Assembly (NCBI RefSeq): GCF_009862265.1
Contig: NZ_WWGX01000038.1
Coordinates: 62,001-126,000, forward strand
DNA: 64,000 nucleotides
Direction: 5' to 3'
Origin: Streptomyces sp. SID8352
GTDB taxonomy: Bacteria; Actinomycetota; Actinomycetes; Streptomycetales; Streptomycetaceae
Shown: one piece after another, positions 26,468-35,466 of the stretch
Layout: every line of letters starts with the position of its first letter
How positions within the stretch are numbered: the first letter of the stretch is position 1
Program-made: the position numbers and the translations under genes
The notes under the pieces: generated by a model
What the model saw: the letters and a program-made list of their open reading frames with translations, nothing else
Told to the model about the DNA's origin: nothing
Databases searched by the model: none

Positions 26468-27793
26468 GTGAGCGACTCGGGCACGACCGGGAATGTCACC
26501 GGCGAGGACGAGGTCGTCGACCTCTGCCGCGAGCTGATCCGGATCGACACCAGCAACTACGGCGACCACTCGGGACCCGGCGAGCGCAAGGCGGCCGAGT
26601 ACGTCGCCGAGAAGCTCGCCGAGGTGGGCCTCGAACCCCGGATCTTCGAATCCCACCCGGGCCGGGCCTCCACCGTGGCCCGCATCGAGGGCGAGGACCC
26701 GTCCCGTCCCGCCCTGCTCATCCACGGCCACACCGACGTCGTCCCGGCCAACGCCGACGACTGGACGCACCACCCCTTCTCCGGCGAGATCGCGGACGGC
26801 TGCGTCTGGGGGCGGGGCGCCGTCGACATGAAGGACATGGACGCGATGACCCTCGCGGTCGTGCGCGAGCGGATGCGCAGCGGGCGCAAGCCGCCGCGCG
26901 ACATCGTGCTGGCGTTCCTCGCGGACGAGGAGGCCGGCGGCACCTACGGCGCCAAGCACCTCGTCCACCGGCACCCCGAGCTGTTCGAGGGCGTCACCGA
27001 GGCCATCGGCGAGGTCGGCGGGTTCTCGTTCACGGTCAACGAGAAGCTGCGGCTCTACCTCGTCGAGACCGCCGAGAAGGGCATGCACTGGATGCGGCTC
27101 ACCGTCGAGGGCACCGCCGGGCACGGTTCGATGACCAACGACGACAACGCCATCACCGAGCTGTGCGACGCCGTCGCCCGGCTCGGCCGCCGCAACTGGC
27201 CGGTCAGGGTGACCAAGACCGTGCGGGCCTTCCTGGACGAGCTGTCCGACGCGCTCGGCACCGAACTCGACCCCGAGAACATGGACGAGACCCTCGCCAA
27301 GCTCGGCGGCATCTCCCGGATGATCGGCACCACCCTGCGCAACTCGGCGGCGCCCACCATGCTCGGCGCCGGCTACAAGGTCAACGTCATCCCCGGCCAG
27401 GCCACCGCCCACGTCGACGGGCGCTTCCTGCCCGGCTACGAGCAGGAGTTCCTCGCCGACCTCGACCGCATCCTCGGCCCCCGCGTGCGCCGCGAGGACG
27501 TGCACGCCGACAAGGCGCTGGAGACCGGCTTCGACGGCCGGCTCGTCGACGCCATGCAGAGCGCGCTGCGCGCCGAGGACCCGATCGCGCGGGCGGTGCC
27601 CTACATGCTCTCCGGCGGCACCGACGCCAAGTCCTTCGACGACCTCGGCATCCGCTGCTTCGGCTTCGCGCCGCTCCAGCTCCCGCCGGAGCTGGACTTC
27701 GCGGGGATGTTCCACGGCGTCGACGAGCGGGTGCCGGTCGAGGGGCTGAGGTTCGGCGTGCGGGTGCTGGACCGGTTCATCGACGCCTCCTGA
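26468..27793 (+). CDS. M20-family metallopeptidase
   Basis: 441 residues of the M20/ArgE-DapE class. Metal site: LIHGHTDVVP (His, Asp), GRGAVDMKDMD, and FLADEEAGGTYGAKHL with the catalytic Glu pair. A dimerisation insert follows, with GTAGHGSM, and PYMLSGGTDAKSF near the end carries the last metal ligand region. The enzyme should cleave a dipeptide or N-acyl amino acid using two zinc ions. GTG 26468 is chosen for the GGGAGGAA site 6-8 nt upstream. Substrate unassigned. Confidence 0.92.
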   Translation: MSDSGTTGNVTGEDEVVDLCRELIRIDTSNYGDHSGPGERKAAEYVAEKLAEVGLEPRIFESHPGRASTVARIEGEDPSRPALLIHGHTDVVPANADDWTHHPFSGEIADGCVWGRGAVDMKDMDAMTLAVVRERMRSGRKPPRDIVLAFLADEEAGGTYGAKHLVHRHPELFEGVTEAIGEVGGFSFTVNEKLRLYLVETAEKGMHWMRLTVEGTAGHGSMTNDDNAITELCDAVARLGRRNWPVRVTKTVRAFLDELSDALGTELDPENMDETLAKLGGISRMIGTTLRNSAAPTMLGAGYKVNVIPGQATAHVDGRFLPGYEQEFLADLDRILGPRVRREDVHADKALETGFDGRLVDAMQSALRAEDPIARAVPYMLSGGTDAKSFDDLGIRCFGFAPLQLPPELDFAGMFHGVDERVPVEGLRFGVRVLDRFIDAS

Positions 27794-27800
27794 AACCCGG

Positions 27801-27821
27801 CGGCGGGCCCTGCGCCCGCCG
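27801..27821 (+). terminator. Short hairpin after the M20 peptidase gene
   Basis: CGGCGGGC-CCTGC-GCCCGCCG, an 8-bp perfect stem beginning 8 bp past the stop codon. No T-run follows, as is common in Streptomyces. Confidence 0.5.
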
Positions 27822-27970
27822 CCTCCGAACCGTTCACCGATTCGCTCGCGCGTATGGAGGACCCCCGGGAAGAGTGAACGCACTCGTGGGCTCGTAGCCA
27901 GACAACCCCCTCCTCGTTACAGGTGTTGCGGTCCGCACGATGGGGTCGCGTTTGCCAACTAGGAGGAATA

Positions 27971-28204
27971 ATGATCAAGAAGGTCGTCGCCGCCGCGGCT
28001 GCCACCGGTGGCCTGGTTCTCGCGGGCGCCGGCATGGCCGTCGCCGACTCCGGCGCCCAGGGTGCCGCCGCGCACTCCCCGGGTGTCCTTTCCGGCAATG
28101 TCGTCCAGGTTCCCGTGCACGTCCCGGTGAACGTCTGCGGCAACACGATCGACGTGATCGGCCTGCTGAACCCCGCCTTCGGCAACGTCTGCGTCAACGA
28201 CTGA
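27971..28204 (+). CDS. chpH: Short chaplin
   Basis: 77 residues: signal peptide (IKKVVAAAAATGGLVLAGAGMAVA) and one chaplin domain, GVLSGNVVQVPVHVPVNVCGNTIDVIGLLNPAFGNVCVND, with the two conserved cysteines that form a disulphide. Short chaplins are secreted and self-assemble into amyloid-like films that make aerial hyphae hydrophobic. AGGAGGA lies 5 nt before the ATG. The pairing with a long chaplin just downstream matches the chpH-chpC order I recall from S. coelicolor, which is the basis for the symbol; chpE is the alternative. Confidence 0.92.
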   Translation: MIKKVVAAAAATGGLVLAGAGMAVADSGAQGAAAHSPGVLSGNVVQVPVHVPVNVCGNTIDVIGLLNPAFGNVCVND

Positions 28205-28238
28205 CGCCGCTGCCCGCCCCCTGAGGGTCTGAGTCCGC

Positions 28239-28273
28239 CGGCCCCGGAGCACGCGCCACGCGCTCCGGGGCCG
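28239..28273 (+). terminator. Hairpin terminator of chpH
   Basis: CGGCCCCGGAGC and GCTCCGGGGCCG form a 12-bp perfect stem with an 11-nt loop, 35 bp past the chpH stop. This separates chpH expression from chpC. Confidence 0.8.
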
Positions 28274-28434
28274 ACGGCCTTCGGGGCGCGGGACACGACG
28301 CCGGACGTCGGCGACGACGGCACCCCCGGCACCACGGAACCCCGGTACCAGCGATCCCCCGGTACCGCGGGCACCACTCGGTACTTCGTATCCCCCGGCC
28401 CTCAGGGGCCCGGGGCAAGGCAGGGAATCAGTAC

Positions 28435-29079
28435 ATGCGACAGGCAACCCGCAAGGGTCTGATGACGGTGGCGGCCGCCACCGGCGTGATCGCCGCGGCG
28501 AGCGGCGCGGCCCACGCCGACTCGGGTGCGCACGGCGCGAGCGCCGGATCGCCCGGCGTGGTGTCGGGCAACACCGTGCAGGCCCCGGTGCACGTCCCGG
28601 TGAACGTCTGCGGCAACACGGTCGACGCCGTCGGCGCCCTCAACCCCGCGATGGGCAACTCCTGTGTCAACCGGGGTGACGGCGGCGCCCACGCCGAGGG
28701 GCACGCCTCGGACTCGCCCGGCGTCGGCTCCGGCAACAACGTCCAGGTGCCGGTCGACGTGCCGGTGAACGTCTGCGGCAACAGCGTCAACGTCGTCGGC
28801 CTGCTCAACCCGGCCCTCGGCAACAACTGCGAGAACGGCGGGGGCCACGAGGCGCCGCCCGTCGAGCCGGAGCCCGAGAAGCCCGTCACCCCGAGCACTC
28901 CCGGCACCGAGACGCCCCCCGCCCCCGGGACCCCCGAGCGGCCCGCTCCCGGGCCCCAGGGGCCGGTCAATCTCGCGGAGACCGGCAACGGGATCCCGCT
29001 GGGCCTCTCCGTCCCGCTGGGCGCCGGTGTGCTGCTCACCGGTGTCGTGCTCTACCGCAGGGCGCGCGCCGGCGTGTGA
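28435..29079 (+). CDS. chpC: Long, sortase-anchored chaplin
   Basis: 214 residues: signal peptide, two chaplin domains (GVVSGNTVQAPVHVPVNVCGNTVDAVG and GVGSGNNVQVPVDVPVNVCGNSVNVVG), each with paired cysteines, a Pro/Glu spacer, then sorting signal LAETG (180-184), a hydrophobic helix and the RRARAGV tail. Long chaplins are linked to peptidoglycan by sortase and nucleate assembly of short chaplins. It follows chpH by 230 bp with a terminator between. The symbol is given by synteny with chpH; chpA and chpB are the other long forms. Confidence 0.92.
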   Translation: MRQATRKGLMTVAAATGVIAAASGAAHADSGAHGASAGSPGVVSGNTVQAPVHVPVNVCGNTVDAVGALNPAMGNSCVNRGDGGAHAEGHASDSPGVGSGNNVQVPVDVPVNVCGNSVNVVGLLNPALGNNCENGGGHEAPPVEPEPEKPVTPSTPGTETPPAPGTPERPAPGPQGPVNLAETGNGIPLGLSVPLGAGVLLTGVVLYRRARAGV

Positions 29080-29140
29080 TCCCGGTCACCGGCCGCCGCC
29101 ACGGCGCCGGACCGGCGTGAGGCATGTCACCACGTGAGGA

Positions 29141-29168
29141 AGCGGGCCCCGCACCGGCGGGGCCCGCT
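29141..29168. terminator. Bidirectional hairpin terminator
   Basis: AGCGGGCCCC and GGGGCCCGCT form a 10-bp perfect stem, extended by two pairs into the loop. It stands between the convergent chpC and DUF5703 genes and can serve both. Confidence 0.8.
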
Positions 29169-29185
29169 CCTTGTCCGTCGACCGC

Positions 29186-29374
29186 TCACCAGGTGGCGCG
29201 CACCTGGCGGATGATCCGCCGCCGCAGCCGCACCTTGCGGCTGCCGTCGCGCAGCAGGGTCAGTCGGTACAACTCCCAGTGTCCGTACTCGGCATGGTCC
29301 GTCAGCAGTCGCGTCGTCTCCTTGCGGGACACCCCGCGCGGCAGGCGCACGTCGACGAATTCGTATTCCGGCAT
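29186..29374 (-). CDS. DUF5703-family small protein
   Basis: 62 residues: PEYEFVDVRLPRGVSRKETT, RLLTDHAEYGHWELYRLTLL and RDGSRKVRLRRRIIRQVRATW. This basic, soluble small protein is strongly conserved in Streptomyces in my recollection of the family. No function is known. It is divergent from the acidic-protein gene, with only 47 bp between the start codons. Confidence 0.85.
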   Translation of the reverse strand: MPEYEFVDVRLPRGVSRKETTRLLTDHAEYGHWELYRLTLLRDGSRKVRLRRRIIRQVRATW

Positions 29375-29408
29375 CGCATCTATTGTGCGGGCCGGGGCCC
29401 GGTACGGA

Positions 29409-29414
29409 TAGCGT
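29409..29414 (+). promoter_or_regulatory. -10 box TAGCGT, leaderless promoter
   Basis: Ends 7 nt before the ATG of the acidic hypothetical protein; no ribosome site is visible. Confidence 0.45.
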
Positions 29415-29421
29415 CTGCACT

Positions 29422-30180
29422 ATGTCTGATGCTGCGCAGCCCACCGCTGCCGAGGTACGCGCCGCCGCCGAGGCGGTGAAGACCGCGCTCGACCGCCACC
29501 TGGCCGCGGTCGAACGCCGCTCGGGGGAGGACGACCCGGCCGTCTACGAGGCGTTCAACCAGTTGGCCGCGGCCGCGGAGGCGTACGACGAGTTGCTCTA
29601 CGACCGCTACGACGAGGTGACCCCCTTCGAGATCCCCGGTGCGGACGACTCCCTGCCGCCGTACAGGGGCCCCGAGGAACCGCACGCGGTGAGCGTGCTG
29701 ATCCGCCGTGACTACGCCGTGGCCGAGCCGCGGCGGCTGATGGCGCAGGCCCGCCGGGTCGAGGCGGCGGACGACGAGCGGGACGCGGACAGGGACGCGT
29801 CCGGCACCGTCCACGGAGCCCTGGGCATCCTGTTCGGCGAGTACGAGCCGGACGAGATCGCCTCCCGCCACGCGGAGTTCGGCCTGGAGGAGGGCGACTC
29901 CACGCTGTGGGTGACGGCCGCCGACGAACTCGCCGAGCCCGGCGAGTGGTTGGAGGCCCCCTTCGACCACGTCGACGCCGAGGAGGTCGTCTGCCGCTTC
30001 GACGTCAGCGCCGTCTTCGACGACGAGGACGAGGAGCTGGGCAGCGCGGACGACGAAGAGGACGACGACGGGGACGACGAGAGGGACGGGGACGGCTACG
30101 ACGAGGGGCCGGAGGACGACGGCGCCGTCGGGCCGTCCCGGGACGGCACGGGACCGGCGCGCTCGCCCGCGGCCCGCTGA
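29422..30180 (+). CDS. Conserved hypothetical protein with acidic tail
   Basis: 252 residues. The N-terminal 190 residues are globular (helical AAEAVKTALDRHLAAVERR; then LIRRDYAVAEPRRLMAQARRV and LGILFGEYEPDEIASRHAEFGLEEGDSTLWV). The last 60 or so are nearly all Asp/Glu/Gly (DDEDEELGSADDEEDDDGDD) and surely disordered. No family name is recognised. The ATG at 29422 is supported by a -10 box at leaderless spacing. A 7-bp repeat array lies downstream. Confidence 0.75.
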   Translation: MSDAAQPTAAEVRAAAEAVKTALDRHLAAVERRSGEDDPAVYEAFNQLAAAAEAYDELLYDRYDEVTPFEIPGADDSLPPYRGPEEPHAVSVLIRRDYAVAEPRRLMAQARRVEAADDERDADRDASGTVHGALGILFGEYEPDEIASRHAEFGLEEGDSTLWVTAADELAEPGEWLEAPFDHVDAEEVVCRFDVSAVFDDEDEELGSADDEEDDDGDDERDGDGYDEGPEDDGAVGPSRDGTGPARSPAAR

Positions 30181-30324
30181 GGGGGCGGGCGCGCGGACAC
30201 CGGCCGGAGGCTGGCGGCGGCCACGGAGGATCTTCCCTCCGTGGCCGCCGTCGCCGTTCCGGCGTTCCGGTGCGGGCCCCGGGCCGGGTTCCGGGTCCCG
30301 GCCGGGTCCCCGGTCGATCAGCCA

Positions 30325-30397
30325 CCGCGTGCCGCGTGCCGCGTGCCGCGTGCCGCGTGCCGCGTGCCGCGTGCCGCGTGCCGCGTGCCGCGTGCCG
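30325..30397. repeat. Heptanucleotide array (CCGCGTG), about ten perfect copies
   Basis: 73 bp of uninterrupted CCGCGTG repeats, 10.4 copies, without a single mismatch. It lies in the spacer between the acidic protein and the RecD-like gene, 66 bp past the latter's stop. Perfect short arrays like this are prone to copy-number change. Confidence 0.92.
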
Positions 30398-30462
30398 GAG
30401 GTCGGCAGGCGGCGGGGACCGGCGGGTCGGCGCTCCAGGGGGAACCGGGGAGGATCCGGGGG

Positions 30463-33048
30463 TCAGCCGTCCGTCGGGGCGTGCGGAGCGAGGAGGACCG
30501 GCAGCCGGGTCGTCCGGGGCGCGGCCGGCACCTCCGCCACGGCGCGGGGCAGGGCCTGTTCCACCCCGTGCACCACGGAGAGGTGGCGCACGGCCCGGCC
30601 GAACGCCGTGTAGACCCAGGGGCGGCTGAGCGCCCCCGCCGCGTCCCCGGGCAGCACCACGACCACCGCGGGCCACCGGCCGCCGACTGCCTGATGCGCG
30701 GTCAGCGCCCAGCCGTGCCGCACCGACCGCTCGACCCGTTCCCTCGGGACGACCACGCTCTCGCCGCCGCACGACAGCCGCAGCCCTTCCGCGTCGGCGC
30801 CCTCCACCCGGCCCGGCACCGTGCGGCCCGGGGCGGGGGAGTAGGCGACGAGGTCCCCCGGGTCGAATCCGCCGAAGCGGCCGGGGCCGGGATTCAGCCG
30901 TTCCTTGAGCGCCGCGTTGAGGGCCCGGGTGCCCGCAGCGCCGCCGTGGCCCGGGGTGATCACCTGGGTCCGCCCGGCGGGCACCCCGATCGCGCGCGGC
31001 ACCGAGTCCACGACGAGCTGCACCGTCCGGTGCACGGCCTCCCCGGCGTCCCTCACCGGCACGATCACGATCTCCTTGCCGGGTGCCTCCACCCGGCCCA
31101 GCTCCCCGGCGCCGATGCCGGAGACCAGCTCGCCCAGCGGCCCCGGGTCCGGCCGACGGGAGGCGACGCGGGGGCAGAGGCGGGACGCCAGCAGGTCCGC
31201 GAAGACCCGGCCGGGCCCTGCCGACCCGAGCACCGAAGGATCACCGCTCAGGACCAGCCGCGCCCCGTCCGGCAGCGACTCCGCGAGCAGCGCGGCGGTC
31301 TCCACGTCCAGTTGCGGCGCGTCGGCCACCACGAGCAGGTCGAGATCCAGTGCGCCGTCCGTGTCCCGGCCGGGGCCCTCGCTCCCGGCGAGCAGCCCGG
31401 CCACCGTGGTGACGGCCGAGGCGCCGGGCGCGTCCCCGTCGGGCGCGTTCCCGCCGGGGGCGGGGGAGTCCGGCGCTGGGCCCCCGGCCGCGGCGTCCGG
31501 GGAGGCCGCGGGCTCCGCGCCCACGGCGGCGAGGGCGGCGAGTCGGTCGCGGCCGAGCGGGCCGTGCGCGGCGGCCCAGGCGCGCAGGCCCAGCGCGCGC
31601 GCCGCGCGGAGCAGGGCGGCGGGCTCGGCCAGGGACGCCTCGCCGCCGGTGTGCAGGACCAGCCCGTGGTCCGCGACCGCCCGGATCAGCTCGGCCGCGG
31701 ACCCCCGCGCCGCGGCGGCCTCCCGCTCCCACTCGGGCGCCGCACCGTCCCGCTTCGGCGTGGAGGCGGCCAGCCGGGCCAGGGCGTCCGCGAGGCTCTC
31801 CTCCGCCAGCGCGTACCGCTCCAGCCCGACCAGGACCCGCACCGGGCGGTCCTCACCGTCGTCCCGCTCCTCCCCGGCCGGGGCGTCCTCCGCGTGGCCG
31901 CCCGGTTCGTCCAGGGCGTCCTGGAAGACCAGGGCGTCGCCCTCGGCGAGCGCGCTCTGCACGGCGGCGTCCGCGTCCGGGACGCCCTGCCGGGCGAGCG
32001 CGGCCGTGAGCCGGGACAGCTCCAGGGCGGTGTGGCCGCCGAGCGCCGCCCGCTCCAACTGCCGGACGGTGAGGGCGCGGCCCCGCCGTTCGTCACCGGG
32101 ACCGCACTCCGCGCCGAGCAGGGCCCGGGCGAAGCCGTCGGCCTGCTCGGGGCGCACCTCGGGGAGGCGGAGCAACTGCCAGGGGTCCTCGCGCAGTACG
32201 GAACCCGCCGACTCGCCCAGCAGCGCGGCGGCCGTCGGGGCGAGCGCCTCGGGGGCGCCGCCCTCGGCCAGCACCTCTCGCACCGCCCGTACCGTCTCCG
32301 GCGCGGGCCCGGCGGGCGCCGGGGGGACCGCGGCGGACGGCGGCGCTGCCGGTGCCCGTCCGGCGGGCGCCGGCGGCGGGGCCGGGCGGCGCGGGGCCGG
32401 TGCCGGTCCGTCGAACCCTCCGGCCGGGGGCTTCGCGCCCTTTTCCACGGCCCGTACGGCGGCGAGGAGATCGGCCGCGGTGCCGCTCAGCCCGGCTCCG
32501 CTGGCGATCGGCTCCGTACGCTCCGCCCTGCGCCGCTCGATCCGCTCCCGTTCGACCCGCTGCGCGGCCAGCTCGGCCGCGGCCTCCGACACGGAGTCCT
32601 TGCCCTCGGCTGCCTCGGTGCTCTCCGCGTCCCCGTCGCCCCCGGAGTCGGCGCCACTGCCGGAATCCGTGGTGCCCGGCTCCTCGGTTTCCCCGTCCGC
32701 ACCGTCACCCCGCGGTCCGTCGGCGGCGCCGGGCCGGGCCTCCGCCCCGCCGCCGGACCCCGTGCCGAGGTCCGCTTCGCCCTCCGCCCCGCCGCCGCCC
32801 GTCGCTTCGCCCCGCGGCCCGCCGTGGGCCCCGGGCCCGGAGCCCACGGCCGCAGGAGAGTCCCCGGCGTCCGGAGCCCCCGCGCTTCCGCCCGCCTCCG
32901 CCTCCGGCGCTCCGGCGGCGGCCGAGCCTCCGTCCGCGCCGCCGATCCCCGCGGCGGCACCCGCCCCGTCCGACCCGGCGGGCGCGTCGGCGGGGGCGGC
33001 GGGCCCCGTTCCCTCGGTGCTCCCCGTGGGGGCGGGCTCCGTGCTCAC
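30463..33048 (-). CDS. RecD2-like helicase-fold protein lacking Walker A
   Basis: 861 residues. The first 285 or so are acidic, Gly/Ala/Pro-rich and disordered. The rest follows RecD2 order: helical region (LREDPWQLLRLPEVRPEQADGFARALLG), then the motor. Where RecD proteins have TGGPGTGKTT, this has TGGEASLAEP (467-476), so the phosphate-binding lysine is gone. The Walker B strand is degenerate (LLVVADAPQLDVETAALL). The motif III region SGDPSVLGSAGPGRVF (Asp603) and C-terminal UvrD_C2-like WALTAHQAVGGRWPAVVVVLP remain. It cannot be a normal ATPase; a structural or DNA-binding role is inferred. GTG start overlaps the aldo/keto reductase stop (GTGA). Confidence 0.8.
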   Translation of the reverse strand: MSTEPAPTGSTEGTGPAAPADAPAGSDGAGAAAGIGGADGGSAAAGAPEAEAGGSAGAPDAGDSPAAVGSGPGAHGGPRGEATGGGGAEGEADLGTGSGGGAEARPGAADGPRGDGADGETEEPGTTDSGSGADSGGDGDAESTEAAEGKDSVSEAAAELAAQRVERERIERRRAERTEPIASGAGLSGTAADLLAAVRAVEKGAKPPAGGFDGPAPAPRRPAPPPAPAGRAPAAPPSAAVPPAPAGPAPETVRAVREVLAEGGAPEALAPTAAALLGESAGSVLREDPWQLLRLPEVRPEQADGFARALLGAECGPGDERRGRALTVRQLERAALGGHTALELSRLTAALARQGVPDADAAVQSALAEGDALVFQDALDEPGGHAEDAPAGEERDDGEDRPVRVLVGLERYALAEESLADALARLAASTPKRDGAAPEWEREAAAARGSAAELIRAVADHGLVLHTGGEASLAEPAALLRAARALGLRAWAAAHGPLGRDRLAALAAVGAEPAASPDAAAGGPAPDSPAPGGNAPDGDAPGASAVTTVAGLLAGSEGPGRDTDGALDLDLLVVADAPQLDVETAALLAESLPDGARLVLSGDPSVLGSAGPGRVFADLLASRLCPRVASRRPDPGPLGELVSGIGAGELGRVEAPGKEIVIVPVRDAGEAVHRTVQLVVDSVPRAIGVPAGRTQVITPGHGGAAGTRALNAALKERLNPGPGRFGGFDPGDLVAYSPAPGRTVPGRVEGADAEGLRLSCGGESVVVPRERVERSVRHGWALTAHQAVGGRWPAVVVVLPGDAAGALSRPWVYTAFGRAVRHLSVVHGVEQALPRAVAEVPAAPRTTRLPVLLAPHAPTDG

Positions 33049-34031
33049 AGCGTGCTCCAGTCGTGATCGGGATAGCGGTGCACGGGCGCCGACACGTCGT
33101 CGAGGGCCCGGCAGATCTCGTCAGGAAGCGTAAGCGCCTCCACTGACAGCGCCGCCGTGAGCTGCCGCGCGTTGCGCGCCCCCACGACCGGCGCGACCAC
33201 CCCGGGCCGGTCCCGGACCCACGCCAGCGCCACCTGCAGCGGCGTCACCGCCAGCCCGTCCGCCGCCGTCGTCACCGCCTCCACGATGTGCCCGGCCGCG
33301 GTGTCGAGGTAGGGGGCGACGAACGGCGCCATGTGCTCCGACGCCCCGCGCGAGTCGGCGGGGGTCGCGTCCTTGCGGTACTTGCCCGTGAGCACCCCGC
33401 GCCCCAGCGGCGAGGAGGGCAGCAGCCCGATGCCCAGGTCGAGCGCGGCGGGCAGCACCTCGCGCTCCACGCCCCGCTGGAGCAGCGAGTACTCCACCTG
33501 GGTGCTCGCCAGCCGGTTGCGCACGCCGGGGGCCGCGAGCTGCCAGGTGCCCGCCTTGGCGAGCTGCCAGCCGCAGAACCCGGCCACCCCCGCGTAGCGG
33601 GCGCGCCCGCTGCTGACCGCGAGGTCGAGGGCGTGCAGCGTCTCCTCCAGCGGGGTCTCCGGGTCGTAGGCGTGGACGTGCCACACGTCGACGTGGTCCG
33701 TGCCCAGGCGGGCGAGGGAGGCGTCCAGCGCGGAGAGCAGATGCCCGCGCGAGCCGTCGAAGCGGCGGTCGAAGTCGGCCACGCTGCCGGCCTTGGTCGA
33801 GATCACCAGATCCCGGCGCGGCACCAGTCCCTCCATGAGCCGCCCCAGGAGGTACTCGGCCTCTCCGTCGCCGTACACGTCGGCGGTGTCGACGAGGGAC
33901 CCGCCCGCCTCCCAGAAGGTCTTCAGGAGGTCCGCCGCGTCGTGCTCGTCGGTGTCCCGGCCCCAGGTGAGGGTGCCCAGCCCGATGCGGGACACACGCA
34001 GCCCGGTGCGCCCCAGATGCCTCTGCTCCAT
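33045..34031 (-). CDS. Aldo/keto reductase
   Basis: 328 residues, NADPH-dependent TIM-barrel oxidoreductase. The catalytic tetrad is visible: Asp48 and Tyr53 in VDTADVYGDGEAEYLLG, Lys in VISTKAG, His in VDVWHVHAYDPE. The coenzyme region is PVVGARNARQL near the C-terminus. The ATG at 34031 starts the family N-terminus; a GTG four codons upstream is possible, and neither has a strong ribosome site. It is translationally coupled to the RecD-like gene downstream. Substrate unknown. Confidence 0.9.
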   Translation of the reverse strand: MEQRHLGRTGLRVSRIGLGTLTWGRDTDEHDAADLLKTFWEAGGSLVDTADVYGDGEAEYLLGRLMEGLVPRRDLVISTKAGSVADFDRRFDGSRGHLLSALDASLARLGTDHVDVWHVHAYDPETPLEETLHALDLAVSSGRARYAGVAGFCGWQLAKAGTWQLAAPGVRNRLASTQVEYSLLQRGVEREVLPAALDLGIGLLPSSPLGRGVLTGKYRKDATPADSRGASEHMAPFVAPYLDTAAGHIVEAVTTAADGLAVTPLQVALAWVRDRPGVVAPVVGARNARQLTAALSVEALTLPDEICRALDDVSAPVHRYPDHDWSTL

Positions 34032-34143
34032 GGACGCCGACACTACTGGCCGCGGCCCGCGCCGTGGGGACCTGTGGACAACCGGTCCCGCGCGCTAGGG
34101 TCGGGTCGTGTCGGACGTTACTGATCGGTAAGGGGTGTCGGCC

Positions 34144-35199
34144 ATGAAGCTCGGGATCAGCCTCGGCTACTGGGGTGCCGGAATGGACGCGGACAACCTG
34201 GCCGTGGCCCGGGAGGCCGACCGGCTCGGCTACGCGGTCTGCTGGGCCTCGGAGGCCTACGGTTCGGACGCGGCCACCGTGCTCGCCTGGGTCGCCGCCC
34301 GGACCGAGCGCATCGACGTGGGCTCCGCCATCTTCCAGATCCCCGCCCGTCAGCCCGCCATGACCGCCATGACGGCCGCCACCCTCGACTCCCTGTCCGG
34401 CGGCCGGTTCCGCCTCGGTCTCGGGGTGTCCGGCCCGCAGGTCTCCGAGGGCTGGTACGGCGTCCGGTTCGACAAGCCGCTCGCCCGCACCCGCGAGTAC
34501 GTCGAGATCGTCCGCAGGGCCATGACCCGCGAGCGCCTGTCCTTCGAGGGGGAGCACTGGACGCTGCCCCTGCCCGGCGGGCCCGGCAGGCCGATCAAAC
34601 TGACCGTGCACCCCGAGCGCCCGCACATCCCGCTCTACATCGCCGCCATCGGCCCCAGGAACCTGGAGCAGACCGGCGGGATCGCGGACGGCGCGCTGCT
34701 GGTCCTCTCCGCCGCCGAACACCTGGAGGAGACCGCGGTCCGGCACCTGCGCGCCGGACGCGAGGCGGCCGGGCTGACGCTCGACGGCTTCGACGTCTGC
34801 CCGACGCTGCCGCTCGCCCTCGGCGAGGACCGGGACGTCGCCGCGCTGGCCGACGTCTTCCGCCCGTACACCGCGCTGTACGTCGGCGGCATGGGCAGCC
34901 GCGAGCAGAACTTCTACAACCGGCTCGCCCGGCGCATGGGCTACGAGCGGGAGGCCGCCGAGATCCAGGACAGGTACCTGTCCGGGGACAAGGAGGGCGC
35001 CGCGGCCGCCGTACCGCACGAGCTGATCGACCGGACCACCCTGCTCGGCTCCGTCGACCGGATCGCGGACCGGATGCGGGCCTACGCCGCCGCCGGGGTC
35101 ACCACCCTGACCCTCGCCCCGGCCGGCTTCACCCTGGACGAGCGGATCGCCGCGCTCCGGGCCGGCGCCGAGGCCCTGGAGCGGGCCGGGCTCGGCTGA
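34144..35199 (+). CDS. LLM-class F420-dependent oxidoreductase
   Basis: 351 residues with a luciferase-like TIM barrel: MKLGISLGYWGAG, WASEAYGSDAATVLAWVAARTERIDVGSAIFQIPARQPAMTAM and LDSLSGGRFRLGLGVSGPQVSEGWYG. This pattern belongs to the F420-binding branch common in actinomycetes. C-terminal segment LIDRTTLLGSVDRIADRMRAYAAAGVTTL is typical. Likely a hydride transfer on a small molecule; substrate unknown. AAGGGG 8 nt upstream supports ATG 34144 over a GTG at 34135. A TAGGGT hexamer at 34097 may be its -10 box. Confidence 0.9.
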   Translation: MKLGISLGYWGAGMDADNLAVAREADRLGYAVCWASEAYGSDAATVLAWVAARTERIDVGSAIFQIPARQPAMTAMTAATLDSLSGGRFRLGLGVSGPQVSEGWYGVRFDKPLARTREYVEIVRRAMTRERLSFEGEHWTLPLPGGPGRPIKLTVHPERPHIPLYIAAIGPRNLEQTGGIADGALLVLSAAEHLEETAVRHLRAGREAAGLTLDGFDVCPTLPLALGEDRDVAALADVFRPYTALYVGGMGSREQNFYNRLARRMGYEREAAEIQDRYLSGDKEGAAAAVPHELIDRTTLLGSVDRIADRMRAYAAAGVTTLTLAPAGFTLDERIAALRAGAEALERAGLG

Positions 35200-35466
35200 G
35201 CGGCACCCTCGGGTTCTCGCGGCCGTGGTGGGGGCTCGGGGGTCTTCCCCGCCACGGCCGACACCGGGAACAACGCGCCCGCGCCCGCCGGGTTACGGCC
35301 CTTTCCGGACGCCGTCCGTCCCCCGTACGGCCCAGTGGCCCGCCGCCCCTGTTGCCGCGCCCCCCGGCCCGCACTTGACTCGGTCTCCACGGAGTCCGCG
35401 TGAGCAAAGGCGTGCCGCGACCGGCGGACCGCCTCGGAGACCTGCGGAGGCGGAGAGGTGCCACGG

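Noticed and set aside
30241..30450. Coding through the heptamer array
   Set aside because: Open frames across it translate to an AACRVPR repeat with no start site or family; the array is intergenic.
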